A stretch of 64,000 nucleotides of DNA from Paenibacillus sp. NAIST15-1 (GTDB lineage: Bacteria > Bacillota > Bacilli > Paenibacillales > Paenibacillaceae): assembly GCF_001894745.1 (NCBI RefSeq), contig NZ_BBYF01000008.1, positions 124,001-188,000 of the forward strand, written 5' to 3'. The notes beneath the pieces were generated by a model that made no database searches, was not told the DNA's origin, and saw only the letters and a program-made list of their open reading frames with translations. Shown here piece after piece: positions 9,285 through 17,924 of this stretch. Made by a program: the position numbers and the translations under genes. How positions within the stretch are numbered: the stretch's first letter is position 1; each line of letters opens with the position of its first letter.

Positions 9285-9299
9285 TGATAATCATTATCA
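9285..9299. promoter_or_regulatory. Fur box upstream of the siderophore receptor operon
   Basis: TGATAATCATTATCA, identical to the box at 7492-7506, lies 32 bp before the lipoprotein start at 9331. It should repress the feuABC-besA-like operon when iron is plentiful. Confidence 0.9.
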
Positions 9300-9330
9300 A
9301 TTGAAACGTTAGAAGGGAGTTCAGAAATAA

Positions 9331-10353
9331 ATGAACAAATGGATGGTTAAGGGGTTATTATTGCTTTCACTTTCACTGGCATTGACAGCATGCGGTGCTG
9401 GTGGCGCGAAAGAAGGCGCTGATGCGAAGAACGGTTCAGGCACGGAAACGACTGCACCTGCAGCGTCTAACACAGACAATAAAGATAAAGAGTCGGCACC
9501 ATCCGGCGAAACAAAAACAATTACGTATTTGGATCAAACGTATACGATCCCTGCTAAAAAGGAACTTCGCATCGTAATTTCTGGTTCTATGGAGTCCATG
9601 GAAGATGCGGTTGTACTTGACGCGAAGCCAGTTGGTGCAATTAGTGTAAGCGGGCAGTTCCCTGACTTGTTCAAGAAAGCGACAACGGAAGCCGTATCGG
9701 TCGGAGAGAAGATGGAGCCGGATTACGAAGGAATCTTGAAGCTGAAGCCTGACGTCATCCTCGCTTCTACGAAGTTCAAGCCAGAGGCTATCGAGAACTT
9801 CAAAAAAATTACGACTACCATTCCGGTATCACACGTGTCTACGAACTGGGAAGCCAATCTGAAGCTCTTGGCAGAACTAACAGGCAAGGAGAAAGAAGCG
9901 GAAGAGGCTTTGAACAAGTATAAAGCCGACTTGGATGCGACGAAAGCGAAGTTCGGCGACAAGCTGAAGGACAAGAAGGTACTAGCGGTTCGTGTTCGTA
10001 AGGGCGATCTGGCGATCTACCCTGAGGGAGTCTTCTTTAATGCTTCCCTCTATAACGATTTGGGTCTGACGGCTCCCGCAGAAGTGAAAGCAGCGAAGGC
10101 GCAAGAATTGATCTCGCTGGAGAAATTCTCGGAAATCAATCCTGACTATCTGTTCGTTCAGTTCTCTCCAGATGAGAACAAGAATACACCGAAAGCACTG
10201 GAGGATTTGGAGAACAATCCAATCTGGAAGAGCGTTAATGCGGTGAAGAACGGCAAGGTGTTCGTCAATGTTGTGGACCCGCTCGCACAAGGCGGCACAG
10301 CGCTCAGCAAATTCTTGTTCCTTGAAGCAGCAGTAGATAAGCTGTCCCAATAA
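9331..10353 (+). CDS. feuA: Ferri-siderophore ABC transporter substrate-binding lipoprotein (FeuA-like)
   Basis: A 340-residue lipoprotein receptor with a lipobox ending in Cys21 (LTAC), a low-complexity Gly/Asp/Thr linker to about residue 60, and a helical-backbone periplasmic-binding fold (about 75-335; GEKMEPDYEGILKLKPDVIL is typical). It captures Fe(III)-siderophore outside the cell and delivers it to the two permeases that follow. The ATG at 9331 follows AGAAGGGAG. Gene order (btr, receptor, two permeases, esterase) matches the B. subtilis bacillibactin uptake locus, which is the basis for the name. Which siderophore is bound cannot be read from the sequence. Confidence 0.88.
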   Translation: MNKWMVKGLLLLSLSLALTACGAGGAKEGADAKNGSGTETTAPAASNTDNKDKESAPSGETKTITYLDQTYTIPAKKELRIVISGSMESMEDAVVLDAKPVGAISVSGQFPDLFKKATTEAVSVGEKMEPDYEGILKLKPDVILASTKFKPEAIENFKKITTTIPVSHVSTNWEANLKLLAELTGKEKEAEEALNKYKADLDATKAKFGDKLKDKKVLAVRVRKGDLAIYPEGVFFNASLYNDLGLTAPAEVKAAKAQELISLEKFSEINPDYLFVQFSPDENKNTPKALEDLENNPIWKSVNAVKNGKVFVNVVDPLAQGGTALSKFLFLEAAVDKLSQ

Positions 10354-10391
10354 TTCAGATGTTCAAATAATAAACAACAGGTTGGTACGAT

Positions 10392-11399
10392 ATGCATAAT
10401 AAGAAGGCATTGGCGATTGCAATCATGATCTTGTCACCAATTGCCATGGTGGCGGTCATCGTATTATCCGTGCTCTATGGAGCCAAGAACATTGATGCGA
10501 ATACCGTATGGAATGCTGTGTTCCACTTCAATCCGGACAATGTAGATCACCAAATTATTTTGCACTCGCGCATGCCGAGGGCAATAGGGGCGCTCTTGAT
10601 CGGGGCGTTCCTAGCCGTATCAGGAGCCATGATGCAGGGGATGACAAGAAACTATCTTGCATCCCCTTCTATTATGGGGGTATCTGATGGTTCGGCCTTC
10701 GTCATTACGCTGTGCACGATTTTGGTTCCTTCTGCGTCATCCATTGAAATGATTTTCTTTTCGTTATTAGGTTCATTGTTTGGCGTCGTTGTCGTGTGGG
10801 GATTGGCCTCCACAATTCCGGGTGGGTTGTCGCCAGTGAAGATGGCGATTGTCGGAACGGTTATCGGAACCCTGCTCAGCAGCATTTCATCTGCGATCGC
10901 CGTTTATTTTCAAATTTCGCAGAATATCAGCTTCTGGTATAACGCTAGGCTTCATCAATTGGATCCCCAGTTAATTAAGCTTGTTATTCCATTTGCTATT
11001 GTTGGATTTATTCTGGCGATGTCTGTCACCAGATCAATTACGACACTCTCGCTTGGCGAAGATGTTGCGGCTGGCTTGGGGCAGAAGACGTTTTTTGTAA
11101 AGCTGCTTGCAACCGCTTCAGTCGTCATTTTGACCGGTATTTCGGTAGCGCTGGCAGGCAAGATTGGCTTCGTTGGTTTAATTGTTCCTCATATTGCACG
11201 TATGCTGGTTGGAGTGGATTACCGGTGGACGGTGCCTTGTGCAGGCTTGCTGGGGGCCTTGTTCCTTGGCCTTGCTGATGTACTCAGCAGATTCATCAAT
11301 CATCCATTCGAAACTCCAGTCGGTGTAGTAACAGCCTTAATTGGGGTTCCATTCTTCCTCTATCTCATTCGCAAAAAAGGAGGGGGAGGACGTGCATAG
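10392..11399 (+). CDS. feuB: Iron-siderophore ABC transporter permease, FecCD family (FeuB-like)
   Basis: A 335-residue FecCD-type permease with about nine to ten hydrophobic segments. Conserved family stretches are visible: LHSRMPRAIGALLIGAFLA, TRNYLASPSIMGVSDG and GKIGFVGLIVPHIARMLVG. It forms half of the transmembrane channel with the next gene, whose start overlaps its stop by 8 bp. The ATG at 10392 has only a weak ribosome site. No ATPase is encoded in this operon; B. subtilis FeuBC also uses an ATPase encoded elsewhere (YusV), so this absence is expected. Confidence 0.92.
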   Translation: MHNKKALAIAIMILSPIAMVAVIVLSVLYGAKNIDANTVWNAVFHFNPDNVDHQIILHSRMPRAIGALLIGAFLAVSGAMMQGMTRNYLASPSIMGVSDGSAFVITLCTILVPSASSIEMIFFSLLGSLFGVVVVWGLASTIPGGLSPVKMAIVGTVIGTLLSSISSAIAVYFQISQNISFWYNARLHQLDPQLIKLVIPFAIVGFILAMSVTRSITTLSLGEDVAAGLGQKTFFVKLLATASVVILTGISVALAGKIGFVGLIVPHIARMLVGVDYRWTVPCAGLLGALFLGLADVLSRFINHPFETPVGVVTALIGVPFFLYLIRKKGGGGRA

Positions 11400-12414
11400 A
11401 GATTCATTGCTTCGTTGGTGGGTTGTATTTGGCGTTGGGCTCGCATTGTTCTGTACTGCGGTCTATATAAGCGTGACAAATGGCGTCTTCGATATGACGG
11501 TGAAGGATGTCATCAATACCATCCTGGGCATTGATCCGCAGCCGGATCATGAGCTTGTTATCTTCGAGTTCAGACTGCCGCGCATTGTGCTGTCTGCGAT
11601 GGTAGGTTTGGGTCTGGGCATAGCAGGCGCTGTTATTCAAGGCATTACGCGGAATGGCCTTGCCGATCCAGGGATTTTGGGTATTAACTCTGGTGCCGGA
11701 GCTGCAGTCGTACTGTTTATGTTTTTCTTCCAAGGGAAGATCGTCGGCACAGATTGGTTTGCAGTAATGGCTATGCCTTTGTTTGGACTTGTCGGTGGCT
11801 TGCTGGCAGCTATCTTTATTTTTGCGTTCTCATGGCATCGAGGCAGGCTTGATCCGCAGCGCTTGATCTTAGTTGGTATTGCGGTAGCTTCTGGTCTCGG
11901 GGCATTGTCTATGTATATTTCATTGAAGATGAATCCGCAGGACTTCGAGATGGCAACGGTGTGGATGTCAGGCAGCGTGTGGAATGCGAACTGGCATTAC
12001 GTTGTGGCCGCATTGCCATGGCTCATCATTTGCGTCCCATTCATTTGGTTCAAGTCACGGAAGCTGGACTTGCTCCAATTCGAGCGAGACAGTGCGATGA
12101 GTCTTGGCGTGGCAGTCAATCGGGAGACAAATTTACTGCTCATAGCCAGCATTGGGCTTGTCAGTGCTTGTGTATCCGTATCCGGCAGCATTGGCTTCGT
12201 CGGCTTGATCGCACCGCATATTGCACGGAAGCTGGTCGGTGTGAGTCATCATCGCATGCTGCCCGTGTGCGGAATAATCGGGATGGTTATCGTTGTCGTC
12301 TCCGATTATATCGGCAGAACGATTTTTGCGCCGATATCATTGCCGGCAGGTGTCGTTGTGGCGCTGCTCGGCGTTCCGTATTTTATCTACTTGCTCTATC
12401 GAGCTCCGAAATAG
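11392..12414 (+). CDS. feuC: Iron-siderophore ABC transporter permease, FecCD family (FeuC-like)
   Basis: A 340-residue FecCD permease paired with the preceding one. Family motifs include FEFRLPRIVLSAMVG, QGITRNGLADPGILGINSG and GSIGFVGLIAPHIARKLVG. I chose the GTG at 11392 because it follows AAGGAGGGGGAGGA and overlaps the upstream stop, giving translational coupling; a longer frame from 11341 would run into the upstream gene. An esterase gene of the same locus follows 79 bp later. Confidence 0.92.
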   Translation: MHRDSLLRWWVVFGVGLALFCTAVYISVTNGVFDMTVKDVINTILGIDPQPDHELVIFEFRLPRIVLSAMVGLGLGIAGAVIQGITRNGLADPGILGINSGAGAAVVLFMFFFQGKIVGTDWFAVMAMPLFGLVGGLLAAIFIFAFSWHRGRLDPQRLILVGIAVASGLGALSMYISLKMNPQDFEMATVWMSGSVWNANWHYVVAALPWLIICVPFIWFKSRKLDLLQFERDSAMSLGVAVNRETNLLLIASIGLVSACVSVSGSIGFVGLIAPHIARKLVGVSHHRMLPVCGIIGMVIVVVSDYIGRTIFAPISLPAGVVVALLGVPYFIYLLYRAPK

Positions 12415-12493
12415 GTCCGATGTTCGAAAGACATAACATTGACATCGGCAGAGTCATCGGAATTCATTCCGCACAATAGGGGGAGGAACCAGC

Positions 12494-13315
12494 ATGAAAA
12501 TAGCAGAACAACCGATTACGCTGCCGCGTTCTACGGTTTACAATATGGGTTCCACGCATACGAACCGAGATTATCGAATTAGTGTTAGTGTTCCCGAGGG
12601 CGAAGCTCCTTCGGAGGGGTACCCGGTTCTGTATGTGCTCGACGGCAACGCGTTATTTCCTCTTTGCGCGGAGTCGGCTCGCGTGTTGAAGGGGCGAGGC
12701 ATTCGCGGCTTCGGCCCTCTGGTTGTTGTAGGGATTGGTTATTTGACGGAAGGAAACTTTCCTGCGGATCGCTTCTATGAACTGACACCTCCAACGGATC
12801 GTGCATCCTTGCCGCCAAGACCAGGCGGGGAGGAATGGCCGCCAACTGGAGGCGGCGACAACTTCCTTCGCTTCATCGAGGAAGAGCTGAAGCCAGCAAT
12901 CGAAGAGGCGTATCCGATTGATCGTTCGAAGCAGGCTTTGTTCGGTCATTCACTCGGTGGCTTATTCACACTGAATACGATGTTCACGAAGCCTGATCTG
13001 TTCCAGACTTATATTGCGGGCAGCCCCTCTATTTGGTGGAGCAATCGCTGCGTGCTGGAGGCGGAGCAGGTATTTACGGCGAACCGAACTGTAGAGCCTG
13101 ATCCAACCCCTGTGCGGCTGCTCATGACCGTTGGGGAAGAGGAAGCCTCACACCCGAATCGGATGCTGCATAATGCGGAGGAGATGTACCAACGCTTGAA
13201 CAAGCTGGAGGAGAACGGCTTGTCCGTGGATTTTCATGTATTTCCTGGTGAAGGGCATTTATCGGTGCTTCCCGGCTTGATCGGACGCGCAATCCGATTC
13301 GCGCTTCATAAATAA
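12494..13315 (+). CDS. besA: Alpha/beta-hydrolase esterase, siderophore trilactone hydrolase type (BesA/IroE-like)
   Basis: A 273-residue cytoplasmic hydrolase of the putative-esterase family. The nucleophile elbow GHSLGG is at 151-156 (Ser153) and a late histidine in GEGHLS at about 255 completes the expected triad. Members of this type (B. subtilis BesA/YbbA, E. coli Fes and IroE) cleave the ester backbone of imported ferric trilactone siderophores so that iron can be released. Its place at the end of a Fur-controlled uptake operon fits that role. The ATG at 12494 follows GGGGGAGG. The exact siderophore is inferred from synteny only. Confidence 0.84.
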   Translation: MKIAEQPITLPRSTVYNMGSTHTNRDYRISVSVPEGEAPSEGYPVLYVLDGNALFPLCAESARVLKGRGIRGFGPLVVVGIGYLTEGNFPADRFYELTPPTDRASLPPRPGGEEWPPTGGGDNFLRFIEEELKPAIEEAYPIDRSKQALFGHSLGGLFTLNTMFTKPDLFQTYIAGSPSIWWSNRCVLEAEQVFTANRTVEPDPTPVRLLMTVGEEEASHPNRMLHNAEEMYQRLNKLEENGLSVDFHVFPGEGHLSVLPGLIGRAIRFALHK

Positions 13316-13320
13316 GAAGT

Positions 13321-13364
13321 AACAAGCAGCCTGCTGACCTATTTCAGCAGGCTGCTTGTTTGTT
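13321..13364 (+). terminator. Strong intrinsic terminator ending the siderophore operon
   Basis: A perfect 17-bp inverted repeat (13321-13337 with 13344-13360) with a 6-nt loop begins 6 bp after the esterase stop and ends in TTGTTTG. Confidence 0.92.
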
Positions 13365-13400
13365 TGCGGATCGGCGCGCCTATGTTTGCATGTTTTAACG

Positions 13401-13446
13401 TGACATATATGACATTTATCATGTCCCTTATCTGACGTTTATGACT
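13401..13446. promoter_or_regulatory. Candidate DesR operator region
   Basis: Upstream of the desaturase are repeated TGACAT/TGACGT elements (13401, 13410, 13433), including the palindrome GACATTTATCATGTC at 13411-13425. They lie just before a promoter-like ATGACA (13454) and GATAAT (13478) pair with 18-bp spacing. Position and dyad symmetry suit a binding site for the response regulator encoded in this operon; the assignment is inference. Confidence 0.5.
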
Positions 13447-13543
13447 ACTGCGGATGACACGGATTCTCTATACTTAAGATAATTAAGTATGGGTTCATAC
13501 GATATCACCTATGTTCGTTAACAATTTAGGGGGAACTGACAAG

Positions 13544-14602
13544 ATGGCCGATTCGAAGCTTACTAGCTTGAAGAAGGAAGTAGCGCCTTATGAACAGATC
13601 GATATGCGATCGAGCATTCGACAAATATGCAATACGATTTTACCGCTTTTGGTTCTGTGGTATGCCGCTTATGCGAGTCTTTCGGTATCCTACTGGCTAT
13701 CACTCGTGTTCATGGTCATGGCGTCCGGCTTCGTCATTCGGACATTTATTATATTTCATGACTGCTGTCACCAATCCTTTTTTAAGAGCCGGAAGGCAAA
13801 CGATATACTGGGAACGATTACAGGGGTGATCACCCTTGTTCCGTACCAGCAATGGAAGAACAGTCACTCTATCCATCATGCCACAAGCAGCAACCTAGAC
13901 AAGCGGGGAATTGGCGACATGTGGGTGCTGACGGTTGAGGAATACGAGGAGGCTTCCTGGTGGACGCGTCTAGCTTATCGTGTATACCGCAATCCAGTGG
14001 TCATGCTCTGCATCGGGCCGATTGCCATCTTCCTGATTGCTTATCGCTTCAATGTTAAAGGTGCGAAGCGTAAGGAGCAAGTGAATACGCACATTACGAA
14101 TATTGGAATTGTAGTATTATATGCATTGCTGTGTTGGGCCATTGGTTGGCAGGCATTTCTGATGATCCAAGGGCCAATCTTCTTATTGTCGGGCATGCTC
14201 GGCATCTGGCTGTTCTATGTGCAGCATCAATTCGAGGAGACGTACTTCGAGCATGAAGATGAATGGAGCTACGTGAAGGCGGCGGTAGAAGGAAGCTCCT
14301 ATTACAAGCTGCCGAAGTTGCTGCAGTGGATTACCGGCAACATCGGCTTCCATCATGTGCATCATCTTAGTCCGAAGGTGCCGAACTACAATTTGGAGAA
14401 GGCGCATGATGCGTCCATTCCGCTGCAGAAGGCAACGACAATTACCCTGCGTACGAGCCTGAAGTCGCTCCGATTCCGACTATGGGATGAAGAGAGAAAG
14501 GTATTTGTTAGCTTCAAGGAACACAAGCAGATGCTGCTGCAGAAGTCAGGTCGCATTAGAAGCTCTATCAAGCCGCCAAGAGCGGGGATTCAAGGGGAAT
14601 AA
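13544..14602 (+). CDS. des: Membrane acyl-lipid fatty acid desaturase (Des-like)
   Basis: A 352-residue integral membrane di-iron desaturase that introduces a double bond into membrane acyl chains at low temperature. The three histidine clusters are HDCCH (72-76), HSIHH (108-112) and HHVHH (270-274), with hydrophobic segments between them. The ATG at 13544 follows TTAGGGGGAA; an earlier in-frame ATG at 13511 has no ribosome site. The next two genes encode a DesK-like thermosensor kinase and DesR-like regulator, so the whole operon matches B. subtilis des-desKR. Cold induction through the upstream repeats is expected from that system. Confidence 0.93.
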   Translation: MADSKLTSLKKEVAPYEQIDMRSSIRQICNTILPLLVLWYAAYASLSVSYWLSLVFMVMASGFVIRTFIIFHDCCHQSFFKSRKANDILGTITGVITLVPYQQWKNSHSIHHATSSNLDKRGIGDMWVLTVEEYEEASWWTRLAYRVYRNPVVMLCIGPIAIFLIAYRFNVKGAKRKEQVNTHITNIGIVVLYALLCWAIGWQAFLMIQGPIFLLSGMLGIWLFYVQHQFEETYFEHEDEWSYVKAAVEGSSYYKLPKLLQWITGNIGFHHVHHLSPKVPNYNLEKAHDASIPLQKATTITLRTSLKSLRFRLWDEERKVFVSFKEHKQMLLQKSGRIRSSIKPPRAGIQGE

Positions 14603-14670
14603 TGAGCACGGCTTGGCATCATTATGGTAAGATACAATTAAATATGGCAAGAGGAAGGAGGAAGACAACC

Positions 14671-15801
14671 ATGCAGAAGTGGTATCACATATTTCACAGG
14701 AGTACGGGATTGAGCCCGTACGTGTGGGTTGTCTTTTATATCCTTCCTTTTTACTTTATATTTCGGGCCTCTTCGCCATACGAAGTTGGTATTGGCGTAG
14801 TCATGATACTGGCGTTTTTCGGCTGCTATGTGTTGTCGTTTGTATCGAAGGGATGGTGGGTCTACTTTTGGACCTCCTTCCAAGTGATTATTTCCATTAC
14901 AATGACGGTACTGTTCGGATATGTATACTTTGCATTGTTTCTGGCGTTCTTTATCGGTAATATTCAGCACAAAATCGGCTTTATTACGTTATATACCATC
15001 CACTTGATTAGTACGATTGTGACGATCAACTATGGATTTGTAACGAAGAATCCGGTGCTCATCACGCAGCTGCCATTCGTTCTTGTCAGCATGATCGGAG
15101 TTATCCTGCTCCCAGTAACGACTTATAATCGCAACAAGCGAGATAAGCTGCAAGGAGAGCTGGAGGATGCCAACAAGCGGATTGCGGATCTGGTGAAGCT
15201 GCAGGAGCGACACCGCATTGCCCGTGATTTGCATGATACGCTTGGTCAGAAGTTGTCGCTCATCGGCCTGAAGAGTGATCTTGCAGGCAAGCTTATTCAT
15301 AAGAATCCCGGACGTGCCCAAGCAGAAATCAATGATGTGCGGCAGACAGCGAGAACGGCCTTGAAGGAAGTGCGGGAACTGGTGACGCAAATGCGGGGGA
15401 CGCGGCTGGAGGATGAGCTGTTCCGTATTAAGCAAATTTTGAAGGCGGCTCAAATTGAGTTTAGCCTAGAAGGCGGCAAGCCTGCGAATATCTCTCTTCT
15501 TTATGAGAATGTACTCAGTATGTGCTTGAAAGAAGCGGTTACAAACATTGTGAAGCATAGCAATGCGACGTCCTGTTCGATTCAATTTGAATCTTCGCAA
15601 GCAGAACTTAAGGTTAAGGTGCAGGATAACGGTGTTGGGATGGACACCAGCCTTCAGTCGACAGGCAATGGCTTGCTTGGAATGAAGGAACGGCTTGAGT
15701 TCATTAACGCAAGTATGGACATTGTATGTGATCAAGGTACGGCCATCATCATACAAGTGCCGATCGTGACGAAGCAGCCAATTAAGGAGGTGGGGACGTG
15801 A
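14671..15801 (+). CDS. desK: Membrane-fluidity sensor histidine kinase DesK
   Basis: A 376-residue kinase. The N-terminal 150 residues form about five hydrophobic helices that in DesK measure membrane thickness and order; the start (TGLSPYVWVVFYILPFYFIF) closely resembles known DesK. A coiled coil (about 155-185) leads to the HisKA_3 box with phospho-acceptor His188 in RIARDLHDTLGQKLS, then a GHKL ATPase domain with DNGVGM and GNGLLGMKERL. The ATG at 14671 follows GGAAGGAGGAAGACAACC; the frame opens at 14602 but that start has no ribosome site. The stop overlaps the DesR start by 4 bp. Confidence 0.93.
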   Translation: MQKWYHIFHRSTGLSPYVWVVFYILPFYFIFRASSPYEVGIGVVMILAFFGCYVLSFVSKGWWVYFWTSFQVIISITMTVLFGYVYFALFLAFFIGNIQHKIGFITLYTIHLISTIVTINYGFVTKNPVLITQLPFVLVSMIGVILLPVTTYNRNKRDKLQGELEDANKRIADLVKLQERHRIARDLHDTLGQKLSLIGLKSDLAGKLIHKNPGRAQAEINDVRQTARTALKEVRELVTQMRGTRLEDELFRIKQILKAAQIEFSLEGGKPANISLLYENVLSMCLKEAVTNIVKHSNATSCSIQFESSQAELKVKVQDNGVGMDTSLQSTGNGLLGMKERLEFINASMDIVCDQGTAIIIQVPIVTKQPIKEVGT

Positions 15802-16397
15802 TACGTATTGTCATTGCGGAAGATCAGCGGATGCTGCTTGGAGCGCTAGCGTCTCTGCTGGATTTGGAAGAGGATATGAGTGTTGTCGGGCGGGCAAGCA
15901 ATGGGGATGAGGCTGTAAAGCTCGTTCATGAGCACAATCCAGATATATGCCTGATGGATATTGAGATGCCAGGGAAGAGCGGGCTGGATGCCGCTGAGGA
16001 ACTGAAGGGCGCAGGCTGCAAGGTCGTGATCCTGACGACCTTTGCCCGTCCGGGATATTTCGAGAGAGCCGTGAAGGCAGGCGCGAATGGATATCTGCTC
16101 AAGGACAGCCCGAGCGAGGAACTGGCAGATTCAATCCGCAGCATTATGGCAGGCAGACGGATCTATGCTTCTGAACTGGTAGATGAAGCATACTCGGAAG
16201 AGAATCCGCTGACAGAGCGGGAGAAGGAAGTGCTTTGTCTGATTGCAGACGGCAAGAATACGAAGGAAATTGCCTCAGAGCTGTATATCACGACAGGAAC
16301 CGTGCGCAACTATATTTCAGTTATTCTCGACAAGCTTAATGTGGGCAATCGCATCGAGGCGATTACGCGGTTTAAGGAGAAGGGCTGGTTCAAGTAA
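15798..16397 (+). CDS. desR: DesR-like response regulator (NarL/FixJ family)
   Basis: A 199-residue regulator with a receiver domain (phospho-acceptor Asp54 in CLMDIEMPG) and a C-terminal LuxR-type helix-turn-helix (NPLTEREKEVLCLIADG, then TKEIASELYITTGTVRNYIS). It is cognate to the overlapping DesK and probably activates the desaturase promoter at 13401-13483. The GTG start at 15798 overlaps the kinase stop and follows AAGGAGGTGGG. A terminator hairpin follows at 16418-16452. Confidence 0.93.
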   Translation: MIRIVIAEDQRMLLGALASLLDLEEDMSVVGRASNGDEAVKLVHEHNPDICLMDIEMPGKSGLDAAEELKGAGCKVVILTTFARPGYFERAVKAGANGYLLKDSPSEELADSIRSIMAGRRIYASELVDEAYSEENPLTEREKEVLCLIADGKNTKEIASELYITTGTVRNYISVILDKLNVGNRIEAITRFKEKGWFK

Positions 16398-16417
16398 GGC
16401 TGGATATCGATAGAAAT

Positions 16418-16452
16418 GGAGGAGTGCGCTTAATGCGCGACTCCTCTTTTTG
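16418..16452 (+). terminator. Intrinsic terminator after desR
   Basis: GGAGGAGTGCGC pairs with GCGC-G-ACTCCTC (one bulged G) around a TTAAT loop, followed by TTTTTG. Confidence 0.8.
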
Positions 16453-16516
16453 TGAAACCATTGCATGACCTAAATAGTCTAATGATGGTGAATATTCGAT
16501 TAAGGAGTGAGTGGCA

Positions 16517-16945
16517 ATGACAGTTACAAATCATACAACAGCAATTCCGAAATTAGGTGTAGGAGCGGTAATTCGCAATCAAAATGACGAAATTCTGTTG
16601 GTCAAGCGCAACCGGAACCCGGAAAAAGGAACATGGAGCATTCCTGGCGGCAAGCTGGATATGTACGAATCATTAGAGGAATGCGTTATCCGTGAGGTGC
16701 AAGAGGAAGTTAACCTGGATATAACGGTGACCCAATTGCTATGTACAGCGGAAACGATCCGTCCCGAAAATGATGAACACTGGGTGTCCCTCATCTACGA
16801 TACAACAGTACAGGGAGGAGAAGCACGCAATAATGAGGCAGACGGAGCAATTGGGGATATGCGTTGGTTTTCCCTGGACAAGCTGCCCGAGCAATTGGCC
16901 TGCTTTACGAAGCCTGCAATAGATCGAATATTGGGAAAAGCTTGA
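16517..16945 (+). CDS. Nudix hydrolase
   Basis: A 142-residue pyrophosphohydrolase. The Nudix box spans residues 45-67 with Gly45, Glu51, Arg59, Glu60, Glu63 and Glu64 in the canonical spacing, preceded by GTWSIPGGK. Members hydrolyse a nucleoside diphosphate linked to another group; substrate cannot be inferred here. I prefer the ATG at 16517 over the GTG at 16511 because AAGGAG at 16502 is better spaced from it. It stands alone between desR and an acetyltransferase. Confidence 0.9.
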   Translation: MTVTNHTTAIPKLGVGAVIRNQNDEILLVKRNRNPEKGTWSIPGGKLDMYESLEECVIREVQEEVNLDITVTQLLCTAETIRPENDEHWVSLIYDTTVQGGEARNNEADGAIGDMRWFSLDKLPEQLACFTKPAIDRILGKA

Positions 16946-17166
16946 GGCTTGAATCTAGTTTGGTTTAAGTGGAACGTGTGGGAATGAGCGTGGTGCAACA
17001 TTTTCCGGGAAATAATGTGGCTGAGCGACAAAAACAGAACAAAACTACTTTCAGCAACAGGGTTCTTGTATTCTGCTATTCCTCAAAATTATTGAGATGA
17101 AAAAGATATCGCAAGATGTTAGCTGATGGGATTCAACAAAATAAACCATTAGAGGGGGAAGACGTA

Positions 17167-17739
17167 ATGCTTGCTTCAGATGGTCAGGTATCGATTAGAG
17201 AAATGTCTTATGCTGATGAAGACTTTGCTTTGTTATATAAATGGCTGAATGATAAAAAAATCCTAAGTTTTATTGAAGGTCCAAGTACCAGATTTACATG
17301 GGAACAGATTATAGGAAAATATGGGCCACGGGCAAGAGGAGAGCATTTTGTCACCCCGTGTATTATTGAATTTAATAATGCTTCTATAGGATATTTACAG
17401 TTCTATCCGTTACAACAGGATGAAATTCATGAATATGGAGCAAAGCTTGATCAACCGCAATTCGGACTAGATATATTTATAGGAGAGACTGATTTTTGGG
17501 ATAAGGGAATCGGAACTCTGGCATTGAAACTTATCATTCGGTATTTATTTACCGAGCGAGAAGTTGAGGATATTTACATAGATCCACAAATCGTGAATGT
17601 CAGAGCAATCAAGAGTTATGAAAAATGTGGATTTAACAAGATAAAAGTACTACATGAAAGAGAATTGTTTGATGGAGAATATAAAGATACCCAACTAATG
17701 AGGATAACATTAGAGGAATTTATGATGCAAAATGATTGA
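17167..17739 (+). CDS. GNAT acetyltransferase resembling aminoglycoside 6'-N-acetyltransferases
   Basis: A 190-residue acetyl-CoA-dependent N-acetyltransferase. It reads like AAC(6') enzymes of the Ie type: LYKWLNDKKILSFIEG near the N-terminus, FIGETDFWDKGIGT with the pyrophosphate-binding loop, then IYIDPQIVNVRAIKSYEKCGF. Such enzymes acetylate the 6'-amino group of aminoglycosides, but chromosomal relatives need not confer resistance. The ATG at 17167 follows AGAGGGGGAAG. The gene is visibly richer in A and T than the Nudix and desaturase genes to its left, which suggests acquisition by transfer. A strong terminator follows. Confidence 0.82.
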   Translation: MLASDGQVSIREMSYADEDFALLYKWLNDKKILSFIEGPSTRFTWEQIIGKYGPRARGEHFVTPCIIEFNNASIGYLQFYPLQQDEIHEYGAKLDQPQFGLDIFIGETDFWDKGIGTLALKLIIRYLFTEREVEDIYIDPQIVNVRAIKSYEKCGFNKIKVLHERELFDGEYKDTQLMRITLEEFMMQND

Positions 17740-17763
17740 ACTAATGGCTGTATTCATTCAATG

Positions 17764-17813
17764 AACCAGCGGCAGTGTACTATTTTACAACACAAAGCTG
17801 CCGCTGGTTTTAT
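17764..17813 (+). terminator. Intrinsic terminator after the acetyltransferase
   Basis: AACCAGCGGCAG (17764-17775) and CTGCCGCTGGTT (17798-17809) form a perfect 12-bp stem followed by TTAT; it may also serve the convergent ypsA gene. Confidence 0.8.
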
Positions 17814-17924
17814 AGAGTCGACCTATTACTTTTTTGGAACGATTAACTGAAGCCCCTGCTCCCTTACATACTTGATACATATCCGTTTTCACTAGACCAA
17901 GCGAATTTTATTCAAAACAATTTT

